Assembly (NCBI GenBank): GCA_937920555.1
Contig: CAKZTM010000106.1
Location: forward strand, 1-37,406
Source of the DNA: an uncultured Paracoccaceae bacterium
Lineage (GTDB): Bacteria > Pseudomonadota > Alphaproteobacteria > Rhodobacterales > Rhodobacteraceae
Reading direction: 5' to 3'
DNA: 37,406 nt
Below are positions 8,388 to 16,606 of the stretch, one piece after another. How positions within the stretch are numbered: the stretch's first letter is position 1; the number at the start of each line of letters is the position of its first letter. A program made the position numbers and the translations under genes. Below the pieces are notes generated by a model. The model made no database searches, had not been told where the DNA came from, and saw only the letters and a list, made by a program, of their open reading frames with translations.

Positions 8388-9215
8388 ATGAGCACCAATA
8401 TCACAAACATTCTGGCCGCATCAGGAATTGCTCTGGTTGCAGCATTCCCTGCATTCGCCCAGTCTTTGAACAATCCTGATCCGGTCCAAGACCGTGTTGA
8501 CGACATCATTGAGAGCACCGAAGACGCGCTTGTGCAGTCGGACGACGACAATCGCTTTGCGAACCCCACCTTCCAGCGCGGCTGGCGTGGTAGTGTTTAC
8601 GCGTCTGTTGATGTGAAGACCGGTAATTCGGACACTGCGGACGTGTCGGTTGGCTCGAAAGTGACCAACAGCAATGGCCCGTGGAACCAGACGATTAATC
8701 TGGCCTATGAATACGGCGAGGCGGGCGGCGCCACATCCAAGAACGAGATTTATTCGCTCTATGATGTTAATCGCAACTTCACAGACCGTGTCTATGGTTA
8801 CGCGTTGCTGCGCGGCGAGCGTGATTTCCAAAACGACACTGGCGAGGTCTTCTTGGGCTTTGGTCCGGGATACCGGATCTTTAACCAGTCCGATCTTGCG
8901 TGGCGGGTTCAGGCCGGTCCTGGCTACCGGGTCAGCACCCAAGGTTTGGGTGTGCCAGATTTCGACGAAGCTGGTGTAAGCGCGTCTTCGCGGCTTTTCT
9001 ACAAGTTTAGCGACAACGTGACACTCACCAATGACACTGACGTGATCTTTTCGAGCAACAGCACGCTGGTCACAAACGATCTTGGTCTGAATGTCGCGCT
9101 GACCGGTCCGATGAGCATGCGGGTTGGTTTGCGTACAGATTACGACAGCAATCCTGCTGCGGGTCTGTCCAAGACTGATAACACAACCGGCATTGCGTTG
9201 GTTTATTCTTTCTGA
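8388..9215 (+). CDS. DUF481 outer-membrane protein (YdiY-like)
   Basis: A 275-residue exported protein with a signal peptide (cut near AFAQ-S at residue 25), a short acidic linker with two Asp/Glu-rich helices (DRVDDIIESTEDALVQSDDD), and a domain of alternating hydrophobic and polar strands ending in ...GIALVYSF. The terminal aromatic residue is the usual outer-membrane beta-barrel signal. Strand patterns such as GSVYASVDVKTGNSDTADVSVG and SSRLFYKFSDNVTLTNDTDVIF match the DUF481 (salt-induced outer membrane protein) family, whose function is poorly known. AAAGGAAG lies 5 to 8 bases before the ATG and an intrinsic terminator follows, so the gene is a single unit. Confidence 0.85.
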   Translation: MSTNITNILAASGIALVAAFPAFAQSLNNPDPVQDRVDDIIESTEDALVQSDDDNRFANPTFQRGWRGSVYASVDVKTGNSDTADVSVGSKVTNSNGPWNQTINLAYEYGEAGGATSKNEIYSLYDVNRNFTDRVYGYALLRGERDFQNDTGEVFLGFGPGYRIFNQSDLAWRVQAGPGYRVSTQGLGVPDFDEAGVSASSRLFYKFSDNVTLTNDTDVIFSSNSTLVTNDLGLNVALTGPMSMRVGLRTDYDSNPAAGLSKTDNTTGIALVYSF

Positions 9216-9249
9216 GCGGATGACTTAAGGTGCACCCGCACATGAAGAG

Positions 9250-9278
9250 AAAAGGGGGGCTTTTGCCTCCCTTTTTTT
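9250..9278 (+). terminator. intrinsic terminator
   Basis: AAAAGGGGGG (9250-9259) pairs with CCTCCCTTTT (9266-9275) with one G-T wobble around a 6-base loop, and the T-run continues to 9278. It ends the DUF481 transcript. Confidence 0.85.
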
Positions 9279-9494
9279 GTGGGTGCTGGCGGGGAGGCCG
9301 GGTAGGCAACGCAGTCACTGGCCGGGGACGCAAATGGACATGGGGAGCATTGACCGACATGGTCACGGGGGCATGATGGCGGTTTTGTTGTGCGGGGGCA
9401 CTTCACAGCTTTGCGTGGTCGCGGAACATTGCCGTTTGGATATCGGCGGGTTTTGTCTACAGTGACCTGAGTGGTGCACACCAAGGAGGACATT

Positions 9495-9857
9495 ATGGAA
9501 AAAGTGGCGGGAATTGGCGGAGTGTTTTTTCGCAGTCGTGACCCTTTGCGTTTGGCCCAGTGGTATAGCGAGAATTTAGGGGTGGATCCGGTGCCCTCTG
9601 ACTATGACACCCCCGCTTGGGAGACGCAGGCGGGCGCCACGGTTTTTGCTCCATTTGCCCATGATACAAGCTATTTTGACCGGCCTGAGCAGCAGTTCAT
9701 GGTCAATTTCCGGGTGGGTGATTTGGATAAGATGGTGGCGCAATTAGGGGCGGCGGACATTGCGGTCAAGGTTGACCCGGAGCGCCATCCCAATGGCCGG
9801 TTCGCACGGCTTCACGATCCCGAAGGCAACCCCATTGAGCTGTGGGAGCCCGCATAG
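9495..9857 (+). CDS. VOC family (glyoxalase-like) protein
   Basis: A 120-residue single-domain vicinal oxygen chelate protein. The open frame extends upstream to 9471, but AAGGAGG followed by 5 bases identifies the ATG at 9495 (MEKVAGIGGVFFRSRDP) as the start. The two beta-alpha-beta-beta-beta modules are recognisable: RDPLRLAQWYSENLGV opens the first, and the C-terminal HDPEGNPIELWEP closes the second and supplies the usual Glu metal ligand. Such small proteins bind metal and act in lyase, dioxygenase or resistance reactions. The sequence does not identify the substrate. The gene stands alone between the DUF481 terminator and the MATE gene. Confidence 0.88.
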   Translation: MEKVAGIGGVFFRSRDPLRLAQWYSENLGVDPVPSDYDTPAWETQAGATVFAPFAHDTSYFDRPEQQFMVNFRVGDLDKMVAQLGAADIAVKVDPERHPNGRFARLHDPEGNPIELWEPA

Positions 9858-10021
9858 CGCCCGCGCGGGTTCAAACGCCGCCGGTTTTGTGAGCGGACAG
9901 ACATATTTGGTAACATTAGGTGGAGCGGCACCAGAGCTTTGCGGGCGTTTGGGCCGTTGCCCGGCGCATTGTACAGTTTTGAGGCGTTGAAGCGGCGCAT
10001 CCGGTGGGGTAGTCCGGCAGT

Positions 10022-11395
10022 ATGACGCAGATTGTGCCACCTCAAGCGGACCCATCATGGAATGGGCATATTCGCGCAACTTTACGGTTGGGCCTGCCGC
10101 TGATCGGCTCGCAATTGGCTTTTATCGGTTTGGGGGTCACTGACACGATCATGTTGGGCTGGTTGGGGGTGGAGCCCTTGGCCGCGGGTGTTTTGGGCAC
10201 GCAGCTTTTCTTTTTGATCATGATTGCCGGGTCCGGCATGGCCAATGCGGTCTCACCGATTGTGGCCAATGCGATGGGGGCGGGTGATCCCAGAGCGGTG
10301 CGCCGTTCGGTGCGCATGGCGCTTTGGGGATCAGTGATCTATTGCGTGATTGCGGGGTGGATTTTGTGGTTTTCCGAGCCGCTGTTCGGGCTGTTGGGGC
10401 AGGAGCCTGTTTTGGCGGCCGCCGCGCAAGATTATCTGCGGATTGCGGTCTGGTCTTTGCCGGTGGCGCTGTTTCACAACACGTTGCGGTCTTATCTGAC
10501 GGCGCTTGAATATGCGGGCATCATTCTGTGGGCCACTGTGATCGGGTTATTTTTGAATATCGCGGTGAATTACGCCTTCATTTTTGGCAATTGGGGCGCG
10601 CCTGCTTTGGGCATTCGCGGCGCTGCTGTGGCCACGCTGGTCACCAGTATTGCGATGTTGGCGATTATGGCGATTTACGCGGTCACCCGCCGCGATTTGC
10701 TGCAGTTTGAGATTTTAAACCGGGTTTGGCAGCCCGATTGGGCCGCATTGCGCGAGGTTTTCCGGCTGGGATGGCCGATTTCCCTGACGCTTTTGGCCGA
10801 GGTCAGCCTGTTTTCCATATCCTCGGTGATGATGGGGTGGTTGGGGGTTGTGGCCTTGGCAGCTCATGGGATCGCGCTGCAAGTGATCTCGGTCATATTC
10901 ATGATCCCGCTGGGGCTGGCTTTTGCGGCCACTGTGCGGGTTGGCCGGGCGGTCGGGCGCAAGGATCGCCAAGGTCTTTACCGCGCCTCGGTGACGGTCA
11001 CGGTCATGTCGGTGGCCATTGCGGTTCTGGCGGCGGTTCTGCTGATTTTGCTGCCTGAGCCGTTGATTTGGCTGTTTTTGGACAAGGATAACCCCGATGC
11101 GGCGGGGATTATCGCAATTGGCGTGCCTTTGCTGGCGGTGGCGGCGGTGTTTCAGATTGCCGACACATTGCAGGCGACCACTTTGGGGCTGTTGCGCGGG
11201 CTGAAGGACACGAAAGTGCCCATGTATATGGCCGTTGTCAGCTATCTGATGTTCGGGGTTGGTGCCGCTTATGTGCTGGCATTCCCGCTGGGCTTTGAGG
11301 GGGCCGGGGTTTGGGCAGGCTTGGCGATTGGATTGTTTTTGGCCGCCGTCCTTTTGGGATGGCGGTTCGTGGGGTTGATGCGGCACGCGGCGTGA
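10022..11395 (+). CDS. MATE family multidrug efflux transporter
   Basis: A 457-residue inner-membrane protein with about twelve hydrophobic helices in two homologous halves, matching the NorM/DinF type of cation-coupled exporters. Diagnostic stretches are the N-terminal GLPLIGSQLAFIGLGVTDTIMLGWLG and, in the second half, the equivalent GWPISLTLLAEVSLFSISSVMMGWLG. ALRGLKDTKVPM-type sequence (LLRGLKDTKVPMY) near residue 395 is also family-typical. It probably exports cationic compounds; the substrate is not predictable. The start is the ATG at 10022, whose ribosome binding site is weak. The 3' end faces the hydrolase-OsmC gene at a distance of 8 bases, with no terminator visible between them. 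Confidence 0.93.
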   Translation: MTQIVPPQADPSWNGHIRATLRLGLPLIGSQLAFIGLGVTDTIMLGWLGVEPLAAGVLGTQLFFLIMIAGSGMANAVSPIVANAMGAGDPRAVRRSVRMALWGSVIYCVIAGWILWFSEPLFGLLGQEPVLAAAAQDYLRIAVWSLPVALFHNTLRSYLTALEYAGIILWATVIGLFLNIAVNYAFIFGNWGAPALGIRGAAVATLVTSIAMLAIMAIYAVTRRDLLQFEILNRVWQPDWAALREVFRLGWPISLTLLAEVSLFSISSVMMGWLGVVALAAHGIALQVISVIFMIPLGLAFAATVRVGRAVGRKDRQGLYRASVTVTVMSVAIAVLAAVLLILLPEPLIWLFLDKDNPDAAGIIAIGVPLLAVAAVFQIADTLQATTLGLLRGLKDTKVPMYMAVVSYLMFGVGAAYVLAFPLGFEGAGVWAGLAIGLFLAAVLLGWRFVGLMRHAA

Positions 11396-11403
11396 TCGGC
11401 GCG

Positions 11404-12621
11404 TCAGCCGGTCACAGTTTCCACAAGAATTTCGCCCTCTAGGCTGCGGTGCACCGGGCAACGGTCGGCAATTTCCATCAATCGCGCGTGTTGGTCTGCA
11501 TCCAGATCACCGTCAATACGAATGATGCGCTTGAACATATCGATCTTGCCATCTTCGGTTTCGCAATGACTACAATCGGTTGCGTGAATTTTATCATGTG
11601 TCACATCAACCGAGACCCCGGTAACGGTCCATTTTTTGCGCCGCGCATACATGCGGATCGTCATCGAGGTACAGGCCGCCAGTCCGGCGGAGAGAAACTG
11701 GTAGGGCGTCATTCCAAGCCCTGTGCCGCCGCTGCTTTCAGGTTCGTCCGCCAGCACATGCACGCGCGGGCCGGCTTGAATGTCTTGTAAAAAGCCGCTT
11801 GGGTCAGCCTCCGTGGAGCGCACGATGCCTTCGGGGGCACCGATCGGGGCCGGGGGCTTTCGAAGCTGCAAATAGCGCGCTGACCATGCAGAGATGACAT
11901 TGGCGGCATATTCGGCGTCTTCGGGACGGCTGATCAGGTGATCTGCATCGTCAAGCGTTACAAAGCTTTTGGGGTGTTTGGCAGCCATGAAGATGGAGGA
12001 GGCGTTCTCGATCCCCACGGTGGTGTCACCGGGCGCGTGGAGCACCAGCAAAGCGCGTTTGAGATGGGAAATGGCGGGCTCAAGCTGGGTCGCGGCAATA
12101 TCGTCCAGAAACGCGCGTTTGATGGTGAAGGGCCGCCCGGCGAGGTTCACTTTGGCCTCACCGTCGGATTTGATTTTACCAATGGCCGAGCCAAAATTAT
12201 GGGCCACATGTGCCGGGTCAAAGGGCGCGCCGATGGTTACGACAGCACGCACGGAGGGCATATCCGAGGCCGCTTTGAGCACAGCGGCACCGCCCAGAGA
12301 GTGGCCGATCAGAAGTGACGGGGCCATATCCTGATCTTCGAGATATTTGGCCGCTGCCAGCAAATCCTGCACGTTGGAAGAGAATGTGGTGTTGGAAAAC
12401 TCACCCTCGGAATGGCCAAGCCCGGTGAAATCGAAGCGCAGCACAGCAATGCCCATGAGGGTCAAACGCTCCGCCACACGGCGGGCGGCGGGAATATCTT
12501 TGGAACAGGTGAAGCAATGGGCAAATATCGCGGTTGCCAGCGTGCGCCCTTTGGGCACGTCGAGGCGGGCTGCCAGCAGATCGCCGCCATGCCCTTTAAA
12601 TTCGATTTTTCTCGCGGTCAT
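11404..12621 (-). CDS. alpha/beta hydrolase-OsmC fusion protein
   Basis: A 405-residue two-domain cytoplasmic protein. Residues 1-250 form an alpha/beta hydrolase with nucleophile Ser108 in GHSLGG, Asp199 (APGDTTVG) and His228 (DADHLI). Residues 260-405 form an OsmC/Ohr-type thiol peroxidase domain with Cys317 (LAACTSM) and Cys388 (DRCPVH), the pair that reduces organic hydroperoxides in this family. This fused architecture is known in proteobacteria; a plausible role is to release fatty-acyl or lipid hydroperoxides and reduce them in one protein, though that is inference. It converges on the MATE gene with 8 bases between the stops. The gene seems to stand alone. Confidence 0.93.
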   Translation of the reverse strand: MTARKIEFKGHGGDLLAARLDVPKGRTLATAIFAHCFTCSKDIPAARRVAERLTLMGIAVLRFDFTGLGHSEGEFSNTTFSSNVQDLLAAAKYLEDQDMAPSLLIGHSLGGAAVLKAASDMPSVRAVVTIGAPFDPAHVAHNFGSAIGKIKSDGEAKVNLAGRPFTIKRAFLDDIAATQLEPAISHLKRALLVLHAPGDTTVGIENASSIFMAAKHPKSFVTLDDADHLISRPEDAEYAANVISAWSARYLQLRKPPAPIGAPEGIVRSTEADPSGFLQDIQAGPRVHVLADEPESSGGTGLGMTPYQFLSAGLAACTSMTIRMYARRKKWTVTGVSVDVTHDKIHATDCSHCETEDGKIDMFKRIIRIDGDLDADQHARLMEIADRCPVHRSLEGEILVETVTG

Positions 12622-12741
12622 ATTGGCGGTCCTGGCTATTTACGCTTTTTTGGAATGTGCGCACTTCACCTCCGCCCGTAAACCCACGTTACGACAATAA
12701 CACACAACTGTGACGTGATGTGGTGTTTCAGCCCGGTTTTG

Positions 12742-13143
12742 TTACCGATTACGCCGTTTGCGGTTGGCCAGCAGCATCAAGCCCAGTGAGCCTGCCAAAA
12801 GTCCGCCCGCCAATGGAAGGGGTACGGCCTGCACTTGGCTTACCTGCGGCGCAATTGCAGTGGTCGTGGTGCTGGTGGCGGCGATTACAGCGCTTGGCGC
12901 TTTGCCGTTCACAGCCGCGGTTGAGATGGTCGGCTGCGCGGGTGCAACCGGTGCAACGGCCGTAAAGCCCGTTGAAACGGTGGTGTTTTTGCGCGCGGCC
13001 ATACACGACGCGGCACTTCCCATAGCCCCGAAGAAACACGGAGTTTTCAGACCGGAGGATAGGGTGATGGAGTGGCCAACAACCGGAATTGTCACAGCCG
13101 TGCATATTAGGACGGCATAAAATGCCTTGCTCAAGGGTTTCAT
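12742..13143 (-). CDS. exported protein with VPLPA-CTERM-like sorting tail
   Basis: A 133-residue protein with an N-terminal signal peptide (residues 1-24), a short region containing Cys36 and Cys47, then a long Ala/Thr/Pro-rich disordered stretch and a C-terminal tripartite tail. The tail begins VPLPLAGG at residues 107-114, continues with a hydrophobic helix and ends in the basic cluster RKRRNR. This layout fits the VPLPA-CTERM variant of PEP-CTERM sorting signals recognised by exosortase in Rhodobacterales. The protein is thus probably processed and displayed at the cell surface or released. The motif has an extra Leu relative to VPLPAG. GGAG lies near the ATG. No exosortase gene is in the window. 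The mature part matches nothing I know. Confidence 0.7.
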   Translation of the reverse strand: MKPLSKAFYAVLICTAVTIPVVGHSITLSSGLKTPCFFGAMGSAASCMAARKNTTVSTGFTAVAPVAPAQPTISTAAVNGKAPSAVIAATSTTTTAIAPQVSQVQAVPLPLAGGLLAGSLGLMLLANRKRRNR

Positions 13144-13242
13144 GTACTGCTCCTTCGAAAACCTGCATGTCGCCCTTTTGGCGGGCGTTAAGGGTCAGAA
13201 AGACCGAAAATGGCGGGGAGGGTCAAGTTCTACGGCAGTAAT

Positions 13243-13277
13243 CTGTGATTATTGACGCACACCTGTGATATTATTGA
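13243..13277. promoter_or_regulatory. direct repeat, possible operator
   Basis: CTGTGATTATTGA (13243-13255) is repeated as CTGTGATATTATTGA (13263-13277), with starts 20 bases apart, about two helical turns. It lies upstream of the VPLPA-tail gene and just past the stop of the DUF3572 gene, both leftward. This placement fits an activator or repressor site for the former. No known regulator consensus was matched with confidence. Confidence 0.35.
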
Positions 13278-13295
13278 TGAAATCCTGCCGGTGGA

Positions 13296-13574
13296 TCAGG
13301 TCCAATTGGGGATTTGCCCGCCCGGAAGGGACGCGCGCGCCTCCATTGGTGCGGCGGCGGGTGTGTGCGTGGCATCGCAAAACGCCATCACCATCGCATC
13401 ATCCGAGAGCAGATAGTCCAAAACGAAGCCCAAAAACTCCGGGTCACCGGCGCGGTCGCGGATCTCATCGGGGGAGGCGCCAGTGACGCCCAGAAAGCCG
13501 CCGATGATCTCTGTGTCTTGGGCCATCCAGCCAAGCGCTTTGATGGCGATGTTTTCTGCCTCAGCTTCGGTCAT
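13296..13574 (-). CDS. DUF3572 family protein
   Basis: A 92-residue acidic protein of a family restricted to alphaproteobacteria and of unknown function. The core NIAIKALGWMAQDTEIIGGFLGVTGASPDEIRDRA and the following LDYLLSDDAMVMAFC are the family signature as I recall it. The frame is open to 13661, but AGGA about 9 bases before the ATG at 13574 and the usual length of about 90 residues fix the start there. It is divergent from the pleD gene with 116 bases between the starts. No signal peptide or membrane segment is seen; it should be cytoplasmic. Confidence 0.82.
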   Translation of the reverse strand: MTEAEAENIAIKALGWMAQDTEIIGGFLGVTGASPDEIRDRAGDPEFLGFVLDYLLSDDAMVMAFCDATHTPAAAPMEARASLPGGQIPNWT

Positions 13575-13690
13575 ATAGGCTGGTTCCTGCTCATCTACGC
13601 GGTCGCAATACTTCGTTAACCGCTTTGGTGTTGAGTGAGGCCAATTCGAAAACATTGGCACAGGTCAATGTGCGGTGGGAGCAGGAACAT

Positions 13691-15079
13691 ATGGCGGGTC
13701 GCATTCTCATTGTCGATGATGTTCCCACCAATCGTGCGCTATTAAAAGCGAAACTTTCCACGGCCTATTTCGAGGTTACGACCGTTGAGACCACCTTGGA
13801 TGTGGAGGATTTGGCCAAGACGCAACAGCCAGATTTGATCTTGATCGACGTGGCTTTGGCCGATCGTTGCAGTTATGATTTATGTGTTGGCCTGAAAAGC
13901 GCCGCTGAGACTGCGCATATTCCTGTGGTGATGATCACGGCTGCGGATGCTACTGATCAGCGGGTCAGAGGGCTGGAATGCGGCGCAGATGATTTTCTGT
14001 GCAAGCCTTTTGATGATTTGACCCTGATTGCACGGGTACGGGCATTGATGCGGGTCAAAATCAGTTTTGATGAAATGCGTTTGCGTGACGACACGTCGCG
14101 CGAATTGGGTTTGCACCGGTTTTTATACAGTGATCAGCCCGAGGTGGAGCCCACCGGGCGCATTTTGATTTCGGCCTCTGACGCGGCTGAGGGGCAAAGC
14201 TGGTCGGATACTTTATCGACGCATCTGGACATTGACGTGGTCAATGCCACCGGTTCGCCTGATGCGATGGTTCTGGTCAAGGGACAGCCGCCTGACATTA
14301 TCATGATCCATCAAGACCCCGCCGGGGGGGCAGATGGATTGGAGGTGTTATCGGCGCTTCGCTCGCAGCGTTCCAGCGGGCAATCGACGTTCATATTTGT
14401 GGTTGAGCAGGGTCAGGAGGCGATTGCGGCGGCCGCATTAGACCAGGGGGCCAGCGACTATATTAGTACGCCTTTTGATCCCAACGAGTTGATTGTGCGG
14501 GTCAGATCGCAGCTCAGGCGCAAGCGTTATTCGGACCGGTTGCGTTCTAACGTGATTGACGGGCTGAAAATGGCGGTGATTGATCCGCTCACGGGGCTTT
14601 ATAACCGGCGCTACGCCATGCAGCATCTTGAGGGGATTTCCGAGCGCGCGGCCCGTGAGGGCGACGGTTACGCGATTTTGATGATGGATTTGGACGAGTT
14701 CAAGGTTGTGAACGATCTGTATGGGCATGCGGCAGGCGATGATGTGCTGGTGGAGTTTGCGCGTCGTTTGCAAGAGAATATTCGCGGCATTGATCTTGTG
14801 GCGCGCATTGGTGGCGAGGAGTTTTTCGTGGCCATGCCCGCCACAGAGCCTGAGCATGCGGCCTTTGTGGCTGAGCGGTTGCGCGCGGCCATTGAGACCA
14901 CCCCGTTTGAGGTGCAGGGGCAAAGCGCTCAGATCAACATTACGGTCAGCATTGGTGTGGCGGCCTCCGAGCGATGGCGCGATGTGCCCGGAGAGGTGCT
15001 TCGAAATGCCGATGTCGCGTTATATGAGGCGAAAAACGGCGGGCGCAACGTGGTGCGGGTCTTTTGTCAGGCCGCTTGA
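13691..15079 (+). CDS. pleD: PleD-type response regulator diguanylate cyclase
   Basis: A 462-residue protein with the REC-REC-GGDEF order and length of Caulobacter PleD. REC1 (2-125) has Asp9/Asp10, phosphoacceptor Asp53 (LILIDVAL) and Lys105 (CKPFDD). REC2 (about 155-277) is degenerate: His207 replaces the phosphoacceptor, as expected for the dimerisation adaptor. The GGDEF domain (about 290-460) has the active motif GGEEF at 374-378 and the inhibitory I-site RGID at 365-368, five residues upstream, so c-di-GMP synthesis and product inhibition are both expected. The start is the ATG at 13691, preceded by AGGA; the open frame begins at 13625 but overlaps the DUF3572 leader. In Caulobacter divK precedes pleD; here it does not. 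Confidence 0.93.
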   Translation: MAGRILIVDDVPTNRALLKAKLSTAYFEVTTVETTLDVEDLAKTQQPDLILIDVALADRCSYDLCVGLKSAAETAHIPVVMITAADATDQRVRGLECGADDFLCKPFDDLTLIARVRALMRVKISFDEMRLRDDTSRELGLHRFLYSDQPEVEPTGRILISASDAAEGQSWSDTLSTHLDIDVVNATGSPDAMVLVKGQPPDIIMIHQDPAGGADGLEVLSALRSQRSSGQSTFIFVVEQGQEAIAAAALDQGASDYISTPFDPNELIVRVRSQLRRKRYSDRLRSNVIDGLKMAVIDPLTGLYNRRYAMQHLEGISERAAREGDGYAILMMDLDEFKVVNDLYGHAAGDDVLVEFARRLQENIRGIDLVARIGGEEFFVAMPATEPEHAAFVAERLRAAIETTPFEVQGQSAQINITVSIGVAASERWRDVPGEVLRNADVALYEAKNGGRNVVRVFCQAA

Positions 15080-15105
15080 GCCGGGTCTGATTTCCAAAGC
15101 GCGTA

Positions 15106-15594
15106 TCAATAGCGTTTGGCTTTGTCACGCGATCTGCGGTTTTCGTAAAGTGTGCGAAGGTTTTCCGCGAAGGCTTTTCGGTCCGCATCTGACATTTGTT
15201 CGATCCGGCGCACGATGATGTCATGACCGCTGGTGGTGATCCGCGACAGGGTGATGCGGTTTTCCTCAAACAGGGTCGAGATGCTGGTCATATCAAAGTT
15301 GGGGCTTTCAAGGGTCTGCACGAGCGCCAATCTTTGGTTTTGGATTTCCTCGCGAAACCCGCGCATGTCGTCGCGTTTGGCCCTAAGGTCTGAGCGCAGC
15401 GCATCGCGGTGATCGCCGGGCACAGCGCGGACCAATTCGCGCAAGATATCGGGCGGGGTCGGCCTGCCGGTGTCGCCGCGCGGTTCGCGCAACACAAACC
15501 CTACGACCAGACCAATGATGGCCAGATTAAGCGCAACAGAGCCAATAAGCAGCCATTTGCGCCAGCCTGAGATCTTCGCTTTCACATCCGTCAT
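15106..15594 (-). CDS. periplasmic metal-sensor-like protein (CpxP/ZraP type)
   Basis: A 162-residue protein anchored by one N-terminal membrane helix (residues 14-35, LLIGSVALNLAIIGLVVGFVL), with a helical periplasmic domain rich in Arg, Asp and Glu. The layout and blocks such as LRSDLRAKRDDMRGFREEIQ and MSDADRKAFAENLRTLYENRR fit the heavy-metal-resistance/CpxP-ZraP superfamily of helical-hairpin chaperone-sensors. It lacks the His-rich tail of ZraP, so metal binding is unproven. Its ATG overlaps the stop of the probable anti-sigma gene by 4 bases (ATGA), so it is the last gene of the sigma operon. A role as a periplasmic accessory sensor that tunes the anti-sigma factor is a reasonable inference. 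Confidence 0.75.
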   Translation of the reverse strand: MTDVKAKISGWRKWLLIGSVALNLAIIGLVVGFVLREPRGDTGRPTPPDILRELVRAVPGDHRDALRSDLRAKRDDMRGFREEIQNQRLALVQTLESPNFDMTSISTLFEENRITLSRITTSGHDIIVRRIEQMSDADRKAFAENLRTLYENRRSRDKAKRY

Positions 15595-15992
15595 TGCAGC
15601 AGTTCACTCTCATCAAAACTTAGGTCACTGGTTTGGAACATATCGAGTTCCGCGTCGAGATCGGTTTGGGCCGCAGCGCTCAGATCAGACAGGCTGGAGA
15701 GACCCAGTATCTGGTCGGGTCCGGCATATCCCATTGTCAGCCCAAAGAGCGCACATGCAGCGATCAGCGAGGCGCCGGGCAGCCCGCCCAGCTGTGCAAA
15801 AAGATCAAAGATACGGTCGCGCAGGCGGCGTGTGGCGTCTGGTTGTGCAGGCGGCGTTTGAGCGGCCAGCGCGTCGTCCATAACCCGGTCCAGAAATTGC
15901 CTGCTGGGGGGCTGATCATGGGCTCTGGCATCGTCAAACAGCGCATCCAGCGCCTGCGTTTCTTGGGGGGTCAATTTGTCAAAATCAGGCAT
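15591..15992 (-). CDS. probable anti-sigma factor
   Basis: A 133-residue protein with a soluble acidic N-terminal half (DFDKLTPQETQALDALFDDAR), one hydrophobic segment at about residues 72-90 (LPGASLIAACALFGLTMGYAG), and an acidic C-terminal tail. The cytoplasm-membrane-periplasm layout, and the position directly after an ECF sigma gene with stop and start overlapping as TGATG, are what is expected of an anti-sigma factor. There is no zinc-binding HxxxCxxC motif, so it is not a ZAS-type protein. No family is recognised with certainty. The ATG at 15992 is preferred over the TTG one codon upstream because of the stop-start overlap. Confidence 0.6.
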   Translation of the reverse strand: MPDFDKLTPQETQALDALFDDARAHDQPPSRQFLDRVMDDALAAQTPPAQPDATRRLRDRIFDLFAQLGGLPGASLIAACALFGLTMGYAGPDQILGLSSLSDLSAAAQTDLDAELDMFQTSDLSFDESELLQ

Positions 15993-16567
15993 CAATCCAG
16001 TCCCAGTGTTTCGCGTTGGTTCAGTAATTTATCGGCAAGGCTGCGTTTGGCGCGGCCCAGAAGGCTTTCGATCGCCTCCACACTTGTGTCCATGATGACG
16101 GCGATCTCGATATTGGAGAGATCCTCAAAGTGGCGCAGTTGGAGGGCTTCTCGTTGTCGGTCGGGCAGGGTCGCAATGGCGGCGTTCATGGCTTGGGCGC
16201 GGTCGCGCGCCTGCATTCGGGCGGTGACGCTGGGGGCGTCGTCCAACGGCTCGGGGATATCATCCAAATTTGTCGTGCGTTTCTTGCGCAGCCGGTCGGT
16301 GCACAGGTTTGAGGTGACCCTGTAGAGCCATGTGGAGACCTGCGCGCGGCCCGGTTGCCAGTCGGGGGCCACTTTCCACAGGCGCAGCATGGCCTCTTGG
16401 GCGACATCCTCGGCCTCGGCCTGATTGCCCAACATACGCCGGGCCAGACGCAACACGCCGGGCGCAAGCCTGGTCGTGAGAGACCGTGCTGCCGCCTGAT
16501 TGCCGCGCGCGAACTCACTCATCAGGTCGTCGTCAGATTGCGGCGTTGCATCAAAAGCCATCGGCAT
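15992..16567 (-). CDS. ECF RNA polymerase sigma factor
   Basis: A 191-residue group 4 sigma factor. Region 2 spans about residues 30-98 (GNQAEAEDVAQEAMLRLW...STWLYRVTSNLCTDRLRKK) and region 4 about 128-178 (LPDRQREALQLRHFEDLSNIEIAVIMDTSVEAIESLLGRAKRSL); region 3 is absent as usual for ECF factors. The start is either the ATG at 16567 (GAGGAG 15 bases upstream) or the ATG at 16561 (GAAGGG 9 bases upstream); the longer frame, open to 16669, would cross an inverted repeat and reads as non-coding. The coupled downstream genes look like an anti-sigma factor and a periplasmic sensor, and an EF-hand gene lies 98 bases upstream. The stimulus is unknown but probably envelope or metal related. Confidence 0.92.
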   Translation of the reverse strand: MPMAFDATPQSDDDLMSEFARGNQAAARSLTTRLAPGVLRLARRMLGNQAEAEDVAQEAMLRLWKVAPDWQPGRAQVSTWLYRVTSNLCTDRLRKKRTTNLDDIPEPLDDAPSVTARMQARDRAQAMNAAIATLPDRQREALQLRHFEDLSNIEIAVIMDTSVEAIESLLGRAKRSLADKLLNQRETLGLD

Positions 16568-16606
16568 GAACCCTTCGGGGCTCCTCAAATATGGGGTTGC
16601 GCCGCG

